A stretch of 64,000 nucleotides of DNA from Marinomonas rhizomae. GTDB taxonomy: Bacteria; Pseudomonadota; Gammaproteobacteria; Pseudomonadales; Marinomonadaceae. The stretch is from NCBI RefSeq assembly GCF_003315485.1, contig NZ_QNSE01000010.1, forward strand, positions 146,108-210,107, read 5' to 3'. Shown piece after piece: positions 1-9,646 of this stretch. The position numbers and the translations under genes were made by a program. The first letter of the stretch is position 1. Each line of letters opens with the position of its first letter. The notes below the pieces were generated by a model that had not been told where the DNA came from, did no database searches, and was given only the letters and a program-made list of their open reading frames with translations.

Positions 1-18
1 TTGAAGAATACTAGAAAG

Positions 19-94
19 TGGTGCCCAGAGACGGAATCGAACCGCCGACACGAGGATTTTCAATCCTCTGCTCTACCGACTGAGCTATCTGGGC
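19..94 (-). tRNA. tRNA-Phe (GAA), first copy
   Basis: Read on the minus strand this is a complete 76-nt cloverleaf with acceptor stem GCCCAGA pairing with TCTGGGC, a D-arm TAGCTCAGTCGGTAGAGC, an anticodon loop TTGAAAA (anticodon GAA) and a T-arm GGTTCGATTCC. The 3' CCA is encoded. It is nearly identical to the second copy at 178-253 and lies downstream of it. Confidence 0.97.
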
Positions 95-136
95 AAATAG
101 AAAAATGACTATGGAGATGTGCGAGCCATTTCGACC

Positions 137-172
137 AAAAAAAAGCCTGCTAAATTAGCAGGCTTTTTTTTT
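137..172. terminator. Intrinsic terminator between the two tRNA-Phe genes
   Basis: A run of A, the inverted repeat AGCCTGCT / AGCAGGCT around a short AT loop, and a run of T make a hairpin that works in both directions. It sits just downstream of the 178-253 tRNA on the minus strand, so it may stop or attenuate transcription before the second tRNA. Confidence 0.8.
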
Positions 173-177
173 AATCA

Positions 178-253
178 TGGTGCCCAGAGACGGAATCGAA
201 CCGCCGACACGAGGATTTTCAATCCTCTGCTCTACCGACTGAGCTATCTGGGC
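178..253 (-). tRNA. tRNA-Phe (GAA), second copy
   Basis: Minus-strand 76-nt tRNA with the same acceptor stem, anticodon GAA and encoded CCA as the copy at 19-94. It is the promoter-proximal copy, with a strong -35/-10 pair just upstream. Confidence 0.97.
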
Positions 254-264
254 AAGTGGGGCGT

Positions 265-292
265 ATTATAGAGAAACCTTTTTTTTGGTCAA
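265..292 (-). promoter_or_regulatory. Sigma-70 promoter for tRNA-Phe
   Basis: On the minus strand TTGACC (287-292) is followed after 16 bp by TATAAT (265-270), 11 bp before the mature tRNA 5' end. The stretch between the -10 box and the tRNA is GC-rich (CGCCCC), a discriminator of the kind seen in stringently controlled stable-RNA promoters. Confidence 0.8.
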
Positions 293-372
293 TAGTTTTT
301 TTGAAAAAAAATTAAAAACTTAGTTTCTTCTGATCGTCTGGTATTATCTTCCTATATCAAGGAGATAAACCA

Positions 373-846
373 ATGCTTCATATTGTACTTTACCAACCAG
401 AAATTCCGCCTAATACAGGCAACGTTATTCGATTGTGCGCCAATACTGGCTACCATCTTCACCTGATCGAACCACTTGGCTTTGAGCTTGAAGATAAAAA
501 ATTACGTCGGGCTGGGTTAGATTACCATGAGTTCACGCGCCTAAAACGCTACCCTAACTTTCAGGCATTTGTTGACCAAAACGAGATAGGCACTGTTTAC
601 GCGTTAACGACAAAAGGCAGCCATACCCACAGTGAAGCAAGCTTTGCTGAAAATGATGTGTTGGTTTTCGGCCCAGAAACTCGCGGCTTGCCTGCAGAAT
701 TTATTGAAGCTTTGCCGCCAGCTCAACGCTTACGCTTGCCGATGCAAGCCAATTCTCGTAGCTTAAATCTATCAAACACTGTTGCGGTAATGGTATACGA
801 ATCTTGGCGTCAGCTAGGTTATGCCATGCCAGCTGATAGCGAATAA
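373..846 (+). CDS. trmL: tRNA (cytidine/uridine-34 2'-O)-methyltransferase TrmL
   Basis: This 157-residue protein is a full-length SPOUT-class TrmL. The family uses S-adenosylmethionine to methylate the 2'-OH of the wobble nucleotide in tRNA-Leu isoacceptors. Visible family motifs are NTGNVIR (14-20), FGPETRGLP (99-107) and [13 protein letters not shown] (127-139), the last two forming the trefoil-knot cofactor site. A good ribosome binding site (AAGGAGA) lies 8 bases before the ATG. The next gene begins 14 bp downstream on the same strand. The neighbouring tRNA genes are a natural setting but are not known TrmL targets. Confidence 0.96.
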   Translation: MLHIVLYQPEIPPNTGNVIRLCANTGYHLHLIEPLGFELEDKKLRRAGLDYHEFTRLKRYPNFQAFVDQNEIGTVYALTTKGSHTHSEASFAENDVLVFGPETRGLPAEFIEALPPAQRLRLPMQANSRSLNLSNTVAVMVYESWRQLGYAMPADSE

Positions 847-860
847 CCAACCGAGGTACG

Positions 861-1958
861 ATGAATTCTCTTTCTCTACTTTTAAAGAAAAAAAATAGCC
901 GCCGCCAATTTCGTAAAAAAGTACACTTGCATGAAACAGGCGATTTAAAAAAACGCCTTCTGTTTTTGGCTGGTGTAATCGCGCTACACAGCTTGGCGAT
1001 GGTCTTCTTCGAAGACTTAAATTGGTGGCAAGCCTTCTGGTTAACCATGACGTCAGCCAGTACCACAGGTTACGGGGACATTTCTGCCGCAACGTTTTGG
1101 GGGCAATTTTCTACCATCGTATTAATTTATGGCATGGGAATTACTCTACTCGCACAAATCGCCAGTGACTATGTTGAAATCAGGCTAACGCGCAAAGAAA
1201 TGCGCATCAAAGGCCGAATGAGATGGGACGACATGCAAAATCATATACTTATTATCAATACTCCAAAGTACGATGCCGAACGCTATTTAGGCTTATTGGT
1301 TGGCCAGATCAGCCAAACACCCGAGCTCGCGGACATTCCGATTCAAATCCTCACTAATGCATTTCCTGAAGGTTTACCACTTGACCTAAGATCACAAGGT
1401 GTAGTTCATCACACTGGCGATGCGTTAGAAAATGGCATGCTGGAGTCTGCAGGTACACATAAAGCGAAATACATCATTGTGCTTTGCCAAGATGCTCAAG
1501 ACAGTCATTCTGATAGCTTAACCTTTGATGCTTTGCATCGAGTACAAGCATTAAACACATCAGCTTTTGTGATGGCTGAAGCGATTAATGACTCTAATCG
1601 ACCACGATTTAAAGCCGCAGGCGCAAACGCTGTTATACGGCCTGTGAGGGCGTATCCTGAGATGTTAGTGCGTTCAATGATTGCTCCGGGGACAGAGCAA
1701 GTATTGGAAGATTTATTTCGACATCAAGGAGACCATACGATTCGACTTGATATCGAAATAACTGGCGTGACGTGGGCCAAAATCGTCACAACCTTGATTC
1801 AAAAAGATGTTGGTACTGCGCTTGGTTACGTGAACAAAAATGGGGAGATTATCACTCATCCGCAAACCTATTCAGTCATCGATGCCCAGGGACTGATTGT
1901 CCTTATTAACGACGATCAAGAGATCCCATCATTGGCTGAAATCGGTCTGTTTTTTTAA
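861..1958 (+). CDS. Potassium channel with cytoplasmic TrkA-N (RCK) domain
   Basis: A 365-residue two-helix ion channel. After a basic N-terminus come a first membrane helix (about 32-50), a pore loop with the K+ selectivity filter TTGYGD (68-73), and a second helix (about 82-102). The rest is a cytoplasmic regulatory region with a Rossmann-like RCK/TrkA-N part (about 125-265) and a smaller C-terminal part. It should act as a K+-selective, ligand-gated channel in the inner membrane; which nucleotide or ion gates it cannot be told. The next gene, the K+/H+ antiporter cvrA, converges on it, so two K+ homeostasis genes are neighbours. The exact subfamily is uncertain. Confidence 0.9.
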   Translation: MNSLSLLLKKKNSRRQFRKKVHLHETGDLKKRLLFLAGVIALHSLAMVFFEDLNWWQAFWLTMTSASTTGYGDISAATFWGQFSTIVLIYGMGITLLAQIASDYVEIRLTRKEMRIKGRMRWDDMQNHILIINTPKYDAERYLGLLVGQISQTPELADIPIQILTNAFPEGLPLDLRSQGVVHHTGDALENGMLESAGTHKAKYIIVLCQDAQDSHSDSLTFDALHRVQALNTSAFVMAEAINDSNRPRFKAAGANAVIRPVRAYPEMLVRSMIAPGTEQVLEDLFRHQGDHTIRLDIEITGVTWAKIVTTLIQKDVGTALGYVNKNGEIITHPQTYSVIDAQGLIVLINDDQEIPSLAEIGLFF

Positions 1959-2029
1959 CGAATAAGGCCTTAGAAATGAGGGTTTAAGAAACCTTTACGC
2001 GATGCAACGAGCGCCGTCGTGTAAAGGTC

Positions 2030-3766
2030 TCAGGCTTGCTTATCTTGCAGTTTAAGCCCAATAACTTCAATTTGGTTACCATCCATTTGCCTAATTGTCA
2101 GGCGAATATTACCAAAACGCACTCGGTCACCAACAACAAGATTTTTACCAAGTTGGCGCTGCAACAATTCAGCGGCGGTGTCAGCTTCATCGATACCATC
2201 AAGCGGCACACCGTACACTTTGGCCAAATCAATCAAGGACGCATCGCCACGAATAGCAAATTCACCAAAGAAATTTTGCAACAAGAAAGACGCAGACGCC
2301 TTATGGGAAAAAATCTGCGCGACATCGTTAACGTCACCAGGATGCAACAACATCCAAATTTTATCGCCGGATTTCAATTCTGTATCAGCGTTCACGACAA
2401 TCGGCTTTTTGTCTCTAACAAGTGATACGAGTTGAGGCGTTGATACCGTTGAACTTGGCACATTTTGCACTATCGCTGCAGGAATTTTAACGCCTTCAGT
2501 TTGTACTAAGAACTCATACAACTCCAAAGAGTGGTTCGAGTCTGTGTCATTAATCAAAGAAAAGCGTGTTGTCGGCGCTGGCGCTGGCGGAACGATAATC
2601 TTTAACCATCGTGCCACTTGCGGAACAGTTGATCCCTGCAGTAGCAAAGAGATGAGCACCACAGTAAAGGTAATTTCGAACAACAACTCGGAATTAGAAA
2701 GACCCGCGATAACAGGGTAAAGCGCTAAGACAATCGGTACTGCGCCACGCAAACCGACCCAACTAATATAAATACGCTCACGCAAACGGAAATCAAATGG
2801 CAATAAACACACCATGACAGCCAAAGGGCGAGCCACAAAAATTAGGAAAGTGGCGATGGCAACGGCTTGCCATCCATGAGTTAAAAGGCTTGATGGGGTG
2901 ACAAGTAGACCCAGCAACAAGAACATACCGGCTTGCGCCAACCAAGCCAACCCATCCATAACTTGAGAGATGGCATCTTGTTGTTTAATTCTCCCGTTTC
3001 CTACCGTCAAACCGACAAGATACACCGCAAGAAAACCACTGCCGCCAATCAGATTAACACCCGAAAATACAGCCAAACCAAATGAAATAATAAGGAGTGC
3101 GTACAAACCTTCAATTAGTGGTACTCGACGTAAAACCATGAGTAACAATTTTCCGCCGAGTAAACCCAATACGCCACCAACCGCAAACTGCTGAACCATT
3201 TGCCCTAAGAAAGCCCAAACGCTCAACGCCTCTGCACTCTGCAAAAGCCCAGTAAGCATGACCACTAACAAAATAGCCATTGGATCATTGGCACCGGATT
3301 CTATTTCTAATGTGCCACCAACTCGTTCGTTCAGCTTAACGCCACTATTACGCAATAAACTAAACACCGCTGCCGCATCAGTCGAGCCAACAATGGCACC
3401 GAGCAATAAACCATAAATCAGTTTCACTTCTAGCAACCAAGCCGCAAATGCGCCGACGGAGGCCGTTGTAATCACAACGCCTAAGGTAGCAAGCGATAAA
3501 GACGGCCATAAGGCAACTCGGAAGGTACTGGTTTTGGTCTGCATACCGCCATCCAAAAGAATGACAGCTAAAGCGAGATTGCCAACAAAAAAGGCAAGGT
3601 TTGGATTGTCGAAGTCTAATCGGCCTATTCCCTCTTCACCCGCTAACATTCCCATTCCAAGAAAAACCAGCAGTAAAGGTAAGCCAACACGAACAGTAAA
3701 TGAGCTGGCCAGAATACTGACTAAAAACAGTATTCCGGCTAAGAAGATATAACTATTTGTATCGAT
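2030..3766 (-). CDS. cvrA: K+/H+ antiporter CvrA (NhaP2), probable non-AUG start
   Basis: A CPA1-family cation/proton antiporter with about 12 membrane helices (for example the NLALAVILLDGGMQT and GSTDAAAVFSLL segments), followed by a cytoplasmic TrkA-C domain and a CorC/HlyC-like domain at the C-terminus. CvrA of E. coli controls cell volume and K+ at low osmolarity. The first ATG (3655) would cut off the first helix. The frame is open to 3778 and encodes the conserved first helix, but that extension holds no ATG, GTG or TTG. An ATC at 3764-3766, preceded by AGGTAG, gives 578 residues, the usual family length, so I propose it as the start. The gene follows the ferredoxin stop codon by 19 bp and is probably co-transcribed with it. 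Confidence 0.88.
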   Translation of the reverse strand: MDTNSYIFLAGILFLVSILASSFTVRVGLPLLLVFLGMGMLAGEEGIGRLDFDNPNLAFFVGNLALAVILLDGGMQTKTSTFRVALWPSLSLATLGVVITTASVGAFAAWLLEVKLIYGLLLGAIVGSTDAAAVFSLLRNSGVKLNERVGGTLEIESGANDPMAILLVVMLTGLLQSAEALSVWAFLGQMVQQFAVGGVLGLLGGKLLLMVLRRVPLIEGLYALLIISFGLAVFSGVNLIGGSGFLAVYLVGLTVGNGRIKQQDAISQVMDGLAWLAQAGMFLLLGLLVTPSSLLTHGWQAVAIATFLIFVARPLAVMVCLLPFDFRLRERIYISWVGLRGAVPIVLALYPVIAGLSNSELLFEITFTVVLISLLLQGSTVPQVARWLKIIVPPAPAPTTRFSLINDTDSNHSLELYEFLVQTEGVKIPAAIVQNVPSSTVSTPQLVSLVRDKKPIVVNADTELKSGDKIWMLLHPGDVNDVAQIFSHKASASFLLQNFFGEFAIRGDASLIDLAKVYGVPLDGIDEADTAAELLQRQLGKNLVVGDRVRFGNIRLTIRQMDGNQIEVIGLKLQDKQA

Positions 3767-3785
3767 GGTAGTAACTACCTATTAA

Positions 3786-4046
<261 letters not shown>

Positions 4047-4104
4047 CTAAAACCGCTGCCTTACTTACAAAGTGTATAAGCAGCAGGACTTAAAAAAACA
4101 GAAA

Positions 4105-4632
<528 letters not shown>

Positions 4633-4757
4633 CTAACAACTTTTGTCTATGCTAATTCCCGTTTTAGGGGTCGCATCATATAGGAATACGCCCCTGTTCT
4701 CAATTCGCCAAATCGCAACAAGATATATCCCGCCGAAGATCGAGCATATTTATTATA

Positions 4758-5300
4758 TTAAATACTATATGGTGCCAGTACTTGTTTCAAAAAAGAGATA
4801 GCCAGGAAGATAAAGATTGGCGATAAATCTAGGCCACCTAGCGTCGGGATTACACGTTGAACAGCCCGATATAAGGGGGCGGTAATTTGTCCAACCAACA
4901 TGGCTCCTGGGTGATTTGCCCCCGGTGCGACCCAACTAAGGATAACTGAAATCAGCATCGCCCAAAAATACAAATCCAACAAATGATACAAGGTACCTGC
5001 AAACGTATAAATAGCGTAGCTAGTAGGTGAAATAACCGCACCTTTAATCATCACGACAAAGAAAACAGTCAAAAACTGAACAGCAAACGCCAATATCAGA
5101 GAAGCGGTATCCAAACGACCAATGGCAGGAATCACTTTTCGTAAAGGCAAAATCAGTGGGCTAGTCGCCTTAACAATACCTTGGCTAATTGGGTTATAAA
5201 AATCTGCACGTGTTAGCTGAAGCACCAAGCGCAGCAACACAATAAATAAGTAAAGGTTACAAATAACCTTGACGAGCATAACAAATGGATCGGAATACAT
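4758..5300 (-). CDS. yggT: YggT-family integral membrane protein
   Basis: A 180-residue protein made of two repeats of the YggT domain, each with two hydrophobic helices (about 7-27 and 60-85, then 108-128 and 155-177). The NPISQGIVKATSPLILPLRKVIP and GQITAPLYRAVQRVIP segments are the paired family signatures. The biochemical role is not established; the family is linked to osmotic stress tolerance and cell-shape functions. It follows proC by 17 bp and forms the common yggS-proC-yggT cluster. Confidence 0.93.
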   Translation of the reverse strand: MYSDPFVMLVKVICNLYLFIVLLRLVLQLTRADFYNPISQGIVKATSPLILPLRKVIPAIGRLDTASLILAFAVQFLTVFFVVMIKGAVISPTSYAIYTFAGTLYHLLDLYFWAMLISVILSWVAPGANHPGAMLVGQITAPLYRAVQRVIPTLGGLDLSPIFIFLAISFLKQVLAPYSI

Positions 5301-5317
5301 AGCGTCTATGTCCTTAA

Positions 5318-6145
5318 TTAATCTTTCTTGGCTGCAAAGTCTGCCGCCATTTCTTTCGATCGGTTAACGCAGGCCATCATTGCATCTGCGACTATTTTAT
5401 CAATATCAGCGGCTTCGAAAGACAACAAAGCTTGCTCAGTGGTTCCCTTTGGCGAAGTGATATTTCTACGTAACTGCTCAATAGGCTCATCTAATTCCAT
5501 GACCATACGCGCCGCACCAAACATTGCATTACTGGCTAATTCACGACTTGTTGCCTCGTCTAAGCCTTGTTCTTTAGCGTTTTTAACCATGGCTTCAATA
5601 AAGCGAAAAAAATACGCTGGCGCACTGCCAGACAAGCTCGTCACAGTATGCATGTGAACTTCATTTTCCACCCAAACTGAGTTACCAATGCTAGAAAACA
5701 ACTCACTTACCTGGCTTTTTTGCTCATCATTAATATATTGATTAGCAATTAAACCTGTCATACCTGCACCGATCTGCGATGGCGTGTTTGGCATGCTACG
5801 AACCACAGCAACCGGCTTACCTAGCCAGTGAGCCAACGAATCTAATTCAATTCCGGCTGCAACTGAAATAAACAGTTGGCCTTCACGCACCTGTGATGAA
5901 AAACCCTCTACTACAGACTGCATTTGAGCAGGCTTAACACACAACACGACTATATCAGCCTGACCCACCGCCGAATCATTATCCGCCAACATGGCAATAC
6001 CATATTGCTCATTATAGTAATGACGTTTTTCAGGTGTTCTAGACGTACCCATAATTTTGTCAGCTGGATAGCCTGTTGCCAACATGCCACTAAAAATCGC
6101 ACTCGCCATATTTCCCACGCCAATAAAGGCGATACTTGGTGTCAT
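5318..6145 (-). CDS. proC: Pyrroline-5-carboxylate reductase ProC
   Basis: ProC reduces 1-pyrroline-5-carboxylate to L-proline with NAD(P)H, the last step of proline synthesis. The 275-residue length is normal. The N-terminal Rossmann motif is GVGNMA (9-14), CVKP follows the third strand, and the C-terminal P5CR signature is visible in the LSGSAPAYFF and ITSPKGTTEQAL segments. It is cytoplasmic and lies between yggS and yggT on the minus strand, a gene order common in gammaproteobacteria. Confidence 0.97.
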   Translation of the reverse strand: MTPSIAFIGVGNMASAIFSGMLATGYPADKIMGTSRTPEKRHYYNEQYGIAMLADNDSAVGQADIVVLCVKPAQMQSVVEGFSSQVREGQLFISVAAGIELDSLAHWLGKPVAVVRSMPNTPSQIGAGMTGLIANQYINDEQKSQVSELFSSIGNSVWVENEVHMHTVTSLSGSAPAYFFRFIEAMVKNAKEQGLDEATSRELASNAMFGAARMVMELDEPIEQLRRNITSPKGTTEQALLSFEAADIDKIVADAMMACVNRSKEMAADFAAKKD

Positions 6146-6239
6146 TTTATATCCTATTCTTTCATTATTCGAGCAGACAAAATGTCATCTACTTATTCAA
6201 AAATTTTCTACGGTTAAAACCCTTCACACATTAATTGCA

Positions 6240-6968
6240 TCACGTTGTAGTGGAATAGTTTCGTTCTCCAAAAATAGCCGTACCAACGCGAACCATGGTG
6301 CTGCCGGATTGAATGGCCGCGGGTAAATCTCCAGACATACCAATAGATAAGGTATCTACCATGCTATCGGATTGGGATAATTCAACAAAAGCCTTTGCTA
6401 ATGGGTCATACACCGCACATTGTGCATCATGGTTATCTTGTGGGGCAGGAATAGCCATTAAGCCGCGAAGGCGTAAATTTGGTAGCTCTGCAACCAAGGC
6501 CACCATGTCATTTAATTCAACTAGGGACACTCCGGCCTTACTGTCTTCATCGCTAATATTTACCTGAATACAGACGTTAAGCGGTGGCAAGTTGTCAGGT
6601 CTCTGCTCACTAAGACGACGGGCGATTTTGTCACGATCTATAGAGTGAACCCAGTGCATAGTTTCTGCGATCAAACGAGATTTATTGGACTGAATAGGCC
6701 CAATAAAGTGCCATTCTATATCCGGCAAATGCGATAATGCGTGAAATTTATCCACCGCCTCTTGTACGTAGTTCTCGCCGAAAGCTCTCTGACCCGCTAC
6801 GTAGGCAGCCTCAAGTGCAGATAATGGCTTTGTTTTACTAACTGCCAACAATCGGACACTACCTGGCTCTCGCTTATACTGTTGCACACATTGTTCAACC
6901 TGCTGAGAAACTCGCGCTAAATTTGCTTTAATATTTCGTGCTTCGTTATTTTCGTCTTCAATCAACAT
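6240..6968 (-). CDS. yggS: PLP homeostasis protein YggS (PLPBP)
   Basis: A 242-residue member of the YggS/PROSC family, a single-domain fold-type III protein that binds pyridoxal 5'-phosphate and buffers the cell's PLP pool. Lys45 in LAVSKTKP is the Schiff-base lysine. The motifs HFIGPIQSNK and SIGMSGDLPAAIQSGSTMVRVGTAIFG carry the remaining cofactor contacts. The N-terminus is about 10 residues longer than in E. coli, so a later start is possible, but no better internal ATG is seen. It leads the yggS-proC-yggT cluster. Confidence 0.95.
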   Translation of the reverse strand: MLIEDENNEARNIKANLARVSQQVEQCVQQYKREPGSVRLLAVSKTKPLSALEAAYVAGQRAFGENYVQEAVDKFHALSHLPDIEWHFIGPIQSNKSRLIAETMHWVHSIDRDKIARRLSEQRPDNLPPLNVCIQVNISDEDSKAGVSLVELNDMVALVAELPNLRLRGLMAIPAPQDNHDAQCAVYDPLAKAFVELSQSDSMVDTLSIGMSGDLPAAIQSGSTMVRVGTAIFGERNYSTTT

Positions 6969-7143
6969 GTTGCGCCACGCTCCGCTGTTTTCAAGATGTA
7001 ACGGGTAAACCTAACACTGCACTCTCTGCAGTAAATATCTGTGTCGTAGCAGAGAAACGCAATGGAAGCGCATCATAGCATCTTTTTAAAAGGCAGAAAA
7101 AAGCTTACCAGAAGCTCTTCAAAAGAATGGATTTAAGCAGTAC

Positions 7144-8250
7144 TTACAAAGTGTAAAAGTCCGCGCTCGATTCATAACATTCACCATGAAATTCAAGGCG
7201 ATAGCCTGATGTATTTAGCAAAGAGTTAGCGGCAAATAAAGCGGCTTGATGAAGTGTTTCTAAAGATGAATGTTCGGGGTAGAAGGAAATACCAATCGAT
7301 ACCCCTTCACGAATTAAACCATTGCCTGAAAATTTAGCGGAACCAAGTGATTTCAATAACTTCTTCGCAACTATTTCAGCGTCTTCCAAGTGCTGAATAC
7401 GAATCCCCATGACTAACTCACGCTCATCATAATGGGCGATAAGGTCATTATCACGAACCGTCTCGCGCATCGCATCCGCCAAAGGCTTTAAGTCAACATC
7501 ATTCACCTTAGAAGAAGACAGTAAGCGAAGAGAAAGTAATGCTGCACGTTGAAAATGGCGACGAGAGTCCTTTAAAACAATACCAAAACTATTATCAAAA
7601 CTATAGCGTCGCAACAAGCCTGTCGTTGGGTCTCTGTGGCTATCTTCTAACAGCAAGTAATCTGCTTTTTCCCTTTCAAATAACGCACTTAACCAAGCGG
7701 CATAACTATCTAAGACAAGCTCCATTAGTTCACTTTCAAGACGAGCTTCTTCGCGTTGCAACACCAACATAAGATAAATCGAGCCATCGCAATCCGACAC
7801 GCTCACCATGGACACATCAGAGAACGCATGCTCTTTTAGAAAAGGCAACCAATTCTTCCAACCTGACTCATTTTGAATATCAATATCATGACGTTTTGGA
7901 CAAGATGGACTTGCTGCAAACGTAATTAGCGCTTGAGGTACTGTGCTCAACTGGCTATTGGAATTGAGTAATTGATCATTTACGGAATCGGTGTATTGCA
8001 AACGCCACTGCAAGCACTCTTTATCACAAATAATAAAAAGACAATACGCATTGGGCAATTGGGTCTGCATTTTATCTTTAAAACGATTGAGCGAGGTACT
8101 GAGCAAAGATCCCTTAGCGATAACTTGAAGCGTTTGAGGCATATCGCTGTACAAATTTTTTATAAAATCTCGCTCTTTTTCAAGATAGGCAACACGAGAA
8201 CGTAAGTCCTGCTGTTCCTTGAGCAGTGAATTTGAAGAGTCGATTGGCAT
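7144..8250 (-). CDS. GGDEF-fold protein with degenerate active site
   Basis: A 368-residue cytoplasmic protein. Residues 8-30 can form a short coiled coil; residues about 35-195 look like a GAF-type sensor region. From about 203 (DPTTGLLRRYSF) to 355 lies a GGDEF fold, but the signature is DEREL (275-279) instead of GGDEF, so diguanylate cyclase activity is not expected. It could act as a c-di-GMP or nucleotide sensor or through protein contacts. No EAL domain or membrane segment is present. It stands alone between yggS and pyrC'. The ligand of the N-terminal part is unknown. Confidence 0.75.
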   Translation of the reverse strand: MPIDSSNSLLKEQQDLRSRVAYLEKERDFIKNLYSDMPQTLQVIAKGSLLSTSLNRFKDKMQTQLPNAYCLFIICDKECLQWRLQYTDSVNDQLLNSNSQLSTVPQALITFAASPSCPKRHDIDIQNESGWKNWLPFLKEHAFSDVSMVSVSDCDGSIYLMLVLQREEARLESELMELVLDSYAAWLSALFEREKADYLLLEDSHRDPTTGLLRRYSFDNSFGIVLKDSRRHFQRAALLSLRLLSSSKVNDVDLKPLADAMRETVRDNDLIAHYDERELVMGIRIQHLEDAEIVAKKLLKSLGSAKFSGNGLIREGVSIGISFYPEHSSLETLHQAALFAANSLLNTSGYRLEFHGECYESSADFYTL

Positions 8251-8367
8251 AAAATACTAAAACCATAATAATCCGTAATTCAAACTAGATTAACTGGCTG
8301 ATATAAAAAGTAAAGGAATAGTAAGGCCAAGTGAAAGAAAAACACTCAATCAGCCTTACTAATCGGC

Positions 8368-9645
8368 TTAAACAGTTTGATAAACTCGTTGACCTGAGAT
8401 GTAGGTCGATGTCACACGCCCGACAAGTTCATCACCGAAATAAGGTGAGTTATGGCCTCTTGTCTTGCGCCCTTCATAAGACCATGTCCAACGAGCAGTA
8501 CTATCGAATAAAATAAAGTCAGCAAAACTCCCCACCGACAAGGAACCTGCTTCTAGCCCAAAGCAAGCCGCGGGTCCTGATGTTAGGCAAGTCAACACGG
8601 TAGAAAAATCTAAGTCGCCTTCATCCATCAATTGCATCGTCAAAGGCAATAAAATCTCTACGTTCGCCATGCCAGGCTCTGTTGCTGCAAACGGTGCAAT
8701 TTTTGCCATTTTCTCGTGTGGCTGATGATCTGAACAGATGGCAGAAATAACCCCGGCTTTAAGACCTTCAATCAAGGTCAAGCGGTCTTCATCACTACGT
8801 AGTGGCGGCAGCACATGATAATGCCCATCAAAGCGGCTCAAAACCTGATCATTTAATAATAGGTTATGTACGGCCACATCTGCCGTTACGTCTAATCCAG
8901 ATGCTTTAGCATCGGCGATCATTTCTACTGACTTTGCACAAGACAAACGAGCAAAGTGTGCGCGTACACCCGTTTTTTCAACCAATAACAAATCACGCAT
9001 CAACGCAATGGTTTCTGCCTCTTCTGGAATGCCCTGTAGACCATGCATCGTTGACATCAAACCTTCGTGAGCACAACCACCTTCCGAAAGGCTCGATTCG
9101 TCAGGATGAAACACTACCAACAAATCATGCGTTGCTGCATATTCAAGTGCGCGCGACAATACCTTGGTGCTCACCATTGGATGACGATGATTCGACAATG
9201 CGATACAACCTGCGTCCGTTAAGGCAACCATGTTACTTAATTGAGCACCTTCTAAGCCTTGTGTTAGCGCGCCAAGCGGAAACACATTGGCCATACCAGC
9301 TTCGTCTGCTTTATCTTGAATCAGTGCAGCAACCGCCGCGGTATCCACAATTGGGCGAGTATCAGGAGGGCAAACCAAAGTGGTTATACCGCCAGATACA
9401 GCAGCACGGCCTTCTGTGGCTATATTACCTTTCTGAGTTAGGCCTGGTTCACGAAGAGAAACCGCAAGATCAACCAAGCCAGGCAAGACCCACTGCCCCG
9501 ATGCATCAACGACTTCGGCGTCTTCAAAACCCTCTGGAGCTTCACCAATCGCAACGATTTTTTGATTATCAACAAACAGATCTTTTACCGCATCAATATC
9601 TTGACTAGGGTCGATCAGACGACCATTTTGAATACGTAATTTCAT
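8368..9645 (-). CDS. pyrC': Inactive dihydroorotase paralogue PyrC' (PyrX)
   Basis: An amidohydrolase-fold protein downstream of pyrB. In active dihydroorotases the first metal motif is Asp-x-His-x-His; here it reads D59-L-A61-V-S63 before LREPG, so both metal-binding histidines are gone. This matches the non-catalytic PyrC' of Pseudomonas, which is needed to assemble the aspartate transcarbamoylase dodecamer rather than to make dihydroorotate. An active PyrC should exist elsewhere in the genome. I place the start at the ATG at 9645, right after the pyrB stop, giving 425 residues; ATGs at 9657 and 9678 lie inside pyrB. Confidence 0.93.
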   Translation of the reverse strand: MKLRIQNGRLIDPSQDIDAVKDLFVDNQKIVAIGEAPEGFEDAEVVDASGQWVLPGLVDLAVSLREPGLTQKGNIATEGRAAVSGGITTLVCPPDTRPIVDTAAVAALIQDKADEAGMANVFPLGALTQGLEGAQLSNMVALTDAGCIALSNHRHPMVSTKVLSRALEYAATHDLLVVFHPDESSLSEGGCAHEGLMSTMHGLQGIPEEAETIALMRDLLLVEKTGVRAHFARLSCAKSVEMIADAKASGLDVTADVAVHNLLLNDQVLSRFDGHYHVLPPLRSDEDRLTLIEGLKAGVISAICSDHQPHEKMAKIAPFAATEPGMANVEILLPLTMQLMDEGDLDFSTVLTCLTSGPAACFGLEAGSLSVGSFADFILFDSTARWTWSYEGRKTRGHNSPYFGDELVGRVTSTYISGQRVYQTV

Positions 9646-9646
9646 G

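Noticed and set aside
8934..9608. Plus-strand 224-codon open frame
   Set aside because: It lies wholly antisense to pyrC', has Gln/His/Pro-rich composition and no family features; it is a shadow of the real gene.
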